Position numbers and translations under genes: made by a program
Part shown: positions 7,310 to 7,665 of the stretch, in pieces
Layout: the number at the start of each line of letters is the position of its first letter
Position numbering within the stretch: the first letter of the stretch is position 1
The notes under the pieces: generated by a model
Told to the model about the DNA's origin: nothing
The model's database searches: none
Seen by the model: the letters and a program-made list of their open reading frames with translations, nothing else
Origin: Candidatus Nanopelagicales bacterium
GTDB lineage: Bacteria; Actinomycetota; Actinomycetes; S36-B12; UBA10799
Assembly (NCBI GenBank): GCA_030699055.1
Contig: JAUYKX010000046.1
Span: forward strand, 1-7,665
Length of the DNA: 7,665 nt
Direction: 5' to 3'

Positions 7310-7665
7310 TCAGTGCTCGGCGACGGGCACCGGGGCAGCTATTTCGTCCGCGGGCGCATAGCCATAACGGCCCGGGCCATCCGGCTCGAAGTCCTTGAGG
7401 AACGCCAGATTCAACTCGTATGCCGCGTCCGCGTACTGCACGCTATGAGTGAACTCGTCGGGCCGACTCTTGATCGGCCACGGTCCGGGAAGGTAGACGA
7501 CAGTGCGATCGGCGCACAGGGCCAGGTCATGGCGCACCTGTTGAGCAGCCATGATCGCTGCGGCTCGCATCAGCACCCTGAACATCGTGTCCGTCAGTTC
7601 CGGAGCCACCACGGTGAAACCGCAGTCCAACACCACGATGGTTGCCGCCCCTTGCCCATGAACGA
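7310..7665 (-). CDS. Probable patatin-like phospholipase, C-terminal fragment (5' end outside window)
   Basis: The reading frame stays open to the window edge, giving 118 visible residues and a TGA stop at 7312-7310. The first residues, VHGQGAATIVVLDCGFT, resemble the part of patatin-like (RssA-type) phospholipases after the catalytic DG[AG] motif, where a strand such as IVVLDVG is followed by a long helix. The following LMRAAAIMAAQQVRHDLALCADRTVVYLPGP and the ending HSVQYADAAYELNLAFLKDF also fit the usual C-terminus, in which a final helix follows a strand carrying VVxLP. The Ser (GxSxG) and Asp (DG[AG]) of the catalytic dyad would lie beyond the window, so the call rests on pattern alone. 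GTG 7636 is possible as an internal start but would cut the fold, so I treat this as a truncated gene. Another alpha/beta fold or an unrelated hypothetical protein cannot be excluded. Confidence 0.55.
   Translation of the reverse strand, partial: VHGQGAATIVVLDCGFTVVAPELTDTMFRVLMRAAAIMAAQQVRHDLALCADRTVVYLPGPWPIKSRPDEFTHSVQYADAAYELNLAFLKDFEPDGPGRYGYAPADEIAAPVPVAEH

Overview
The window is GC-rich, tightly packed DNA typical of an actinobacterium (Actinomycetota). Evidence for this is the frequent GTG/TTG starts, the -10 elements of TANNNT type lying right next to start codons, and a gene order (mreB, ndk, folC, valS) that I recall from Streptomyces and, without mreB, from Mycobacterium. The presence of mreB and a 'type 2' valyl-tRNA synthetase point away from Mycobacterium/Rhodococcus and towards Frankia/Geodermatophilus/Nakamurella-like or related lineages. 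The genus cannot be fixed from this sequence alone.

Left half, minus strand, in transcription order: folC (folylpolyglutamate/dihydrofolate synthase, 2663-1302), a 16-codon mini-ORF that overlaps its neighbours by 4 nt at each end (1305-1255), ndk (nucleoside diphosphate kinase, 1258-839), a 110-nt gap with a hairpin and a TTGACA element, then the N-terminal two thirds of mreB (728-1, running off the window). In other actinobacteria a DUF4233 membrane-protein gene usually lies between folC and ndk. Here only the mini-ORF is left in that place.

Centre, plus strand: valS (2721-5324) diverges from folC across only 57 bp. It is followed after 30 bp by a membrane-anchored or secreted lipase of the LIP family (5355-6629). 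folC, valS and the lipase gene each have a TANNNT hexamer 6-7 nt before the start codon, which suggests leaderless transcripts.

Right end, minus strand: the C-terminal part of a probable patatin-like phospholipase (entering from beyond 7665, ending at 7310), then a MaoC-family hotdog hydratase (7227-6691) that converges on the lipase gene. The lipase, MaoC and patatin-like proteins all suggest acyl-lipid or acyl-CoA metabolism, but nothing in the sequence shows that they form one pathway.

The left block is housekeeping: translation (ValS), folate and nucleotide metabolism (FolC, Ndk) and cell shape (MreB). No tRNA, rRNA, CRISPR array, insertion sequence, phage gene or long repeat was seen, and no stretch over 300 bp lacks a gene. 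I did not find an exotic new system. The most interesting points are the mini-ORF in the DUF4233 position, the overlapping leaderless divergent promoters, and an unusual catalytic-loop sequence in the MaoC protein.
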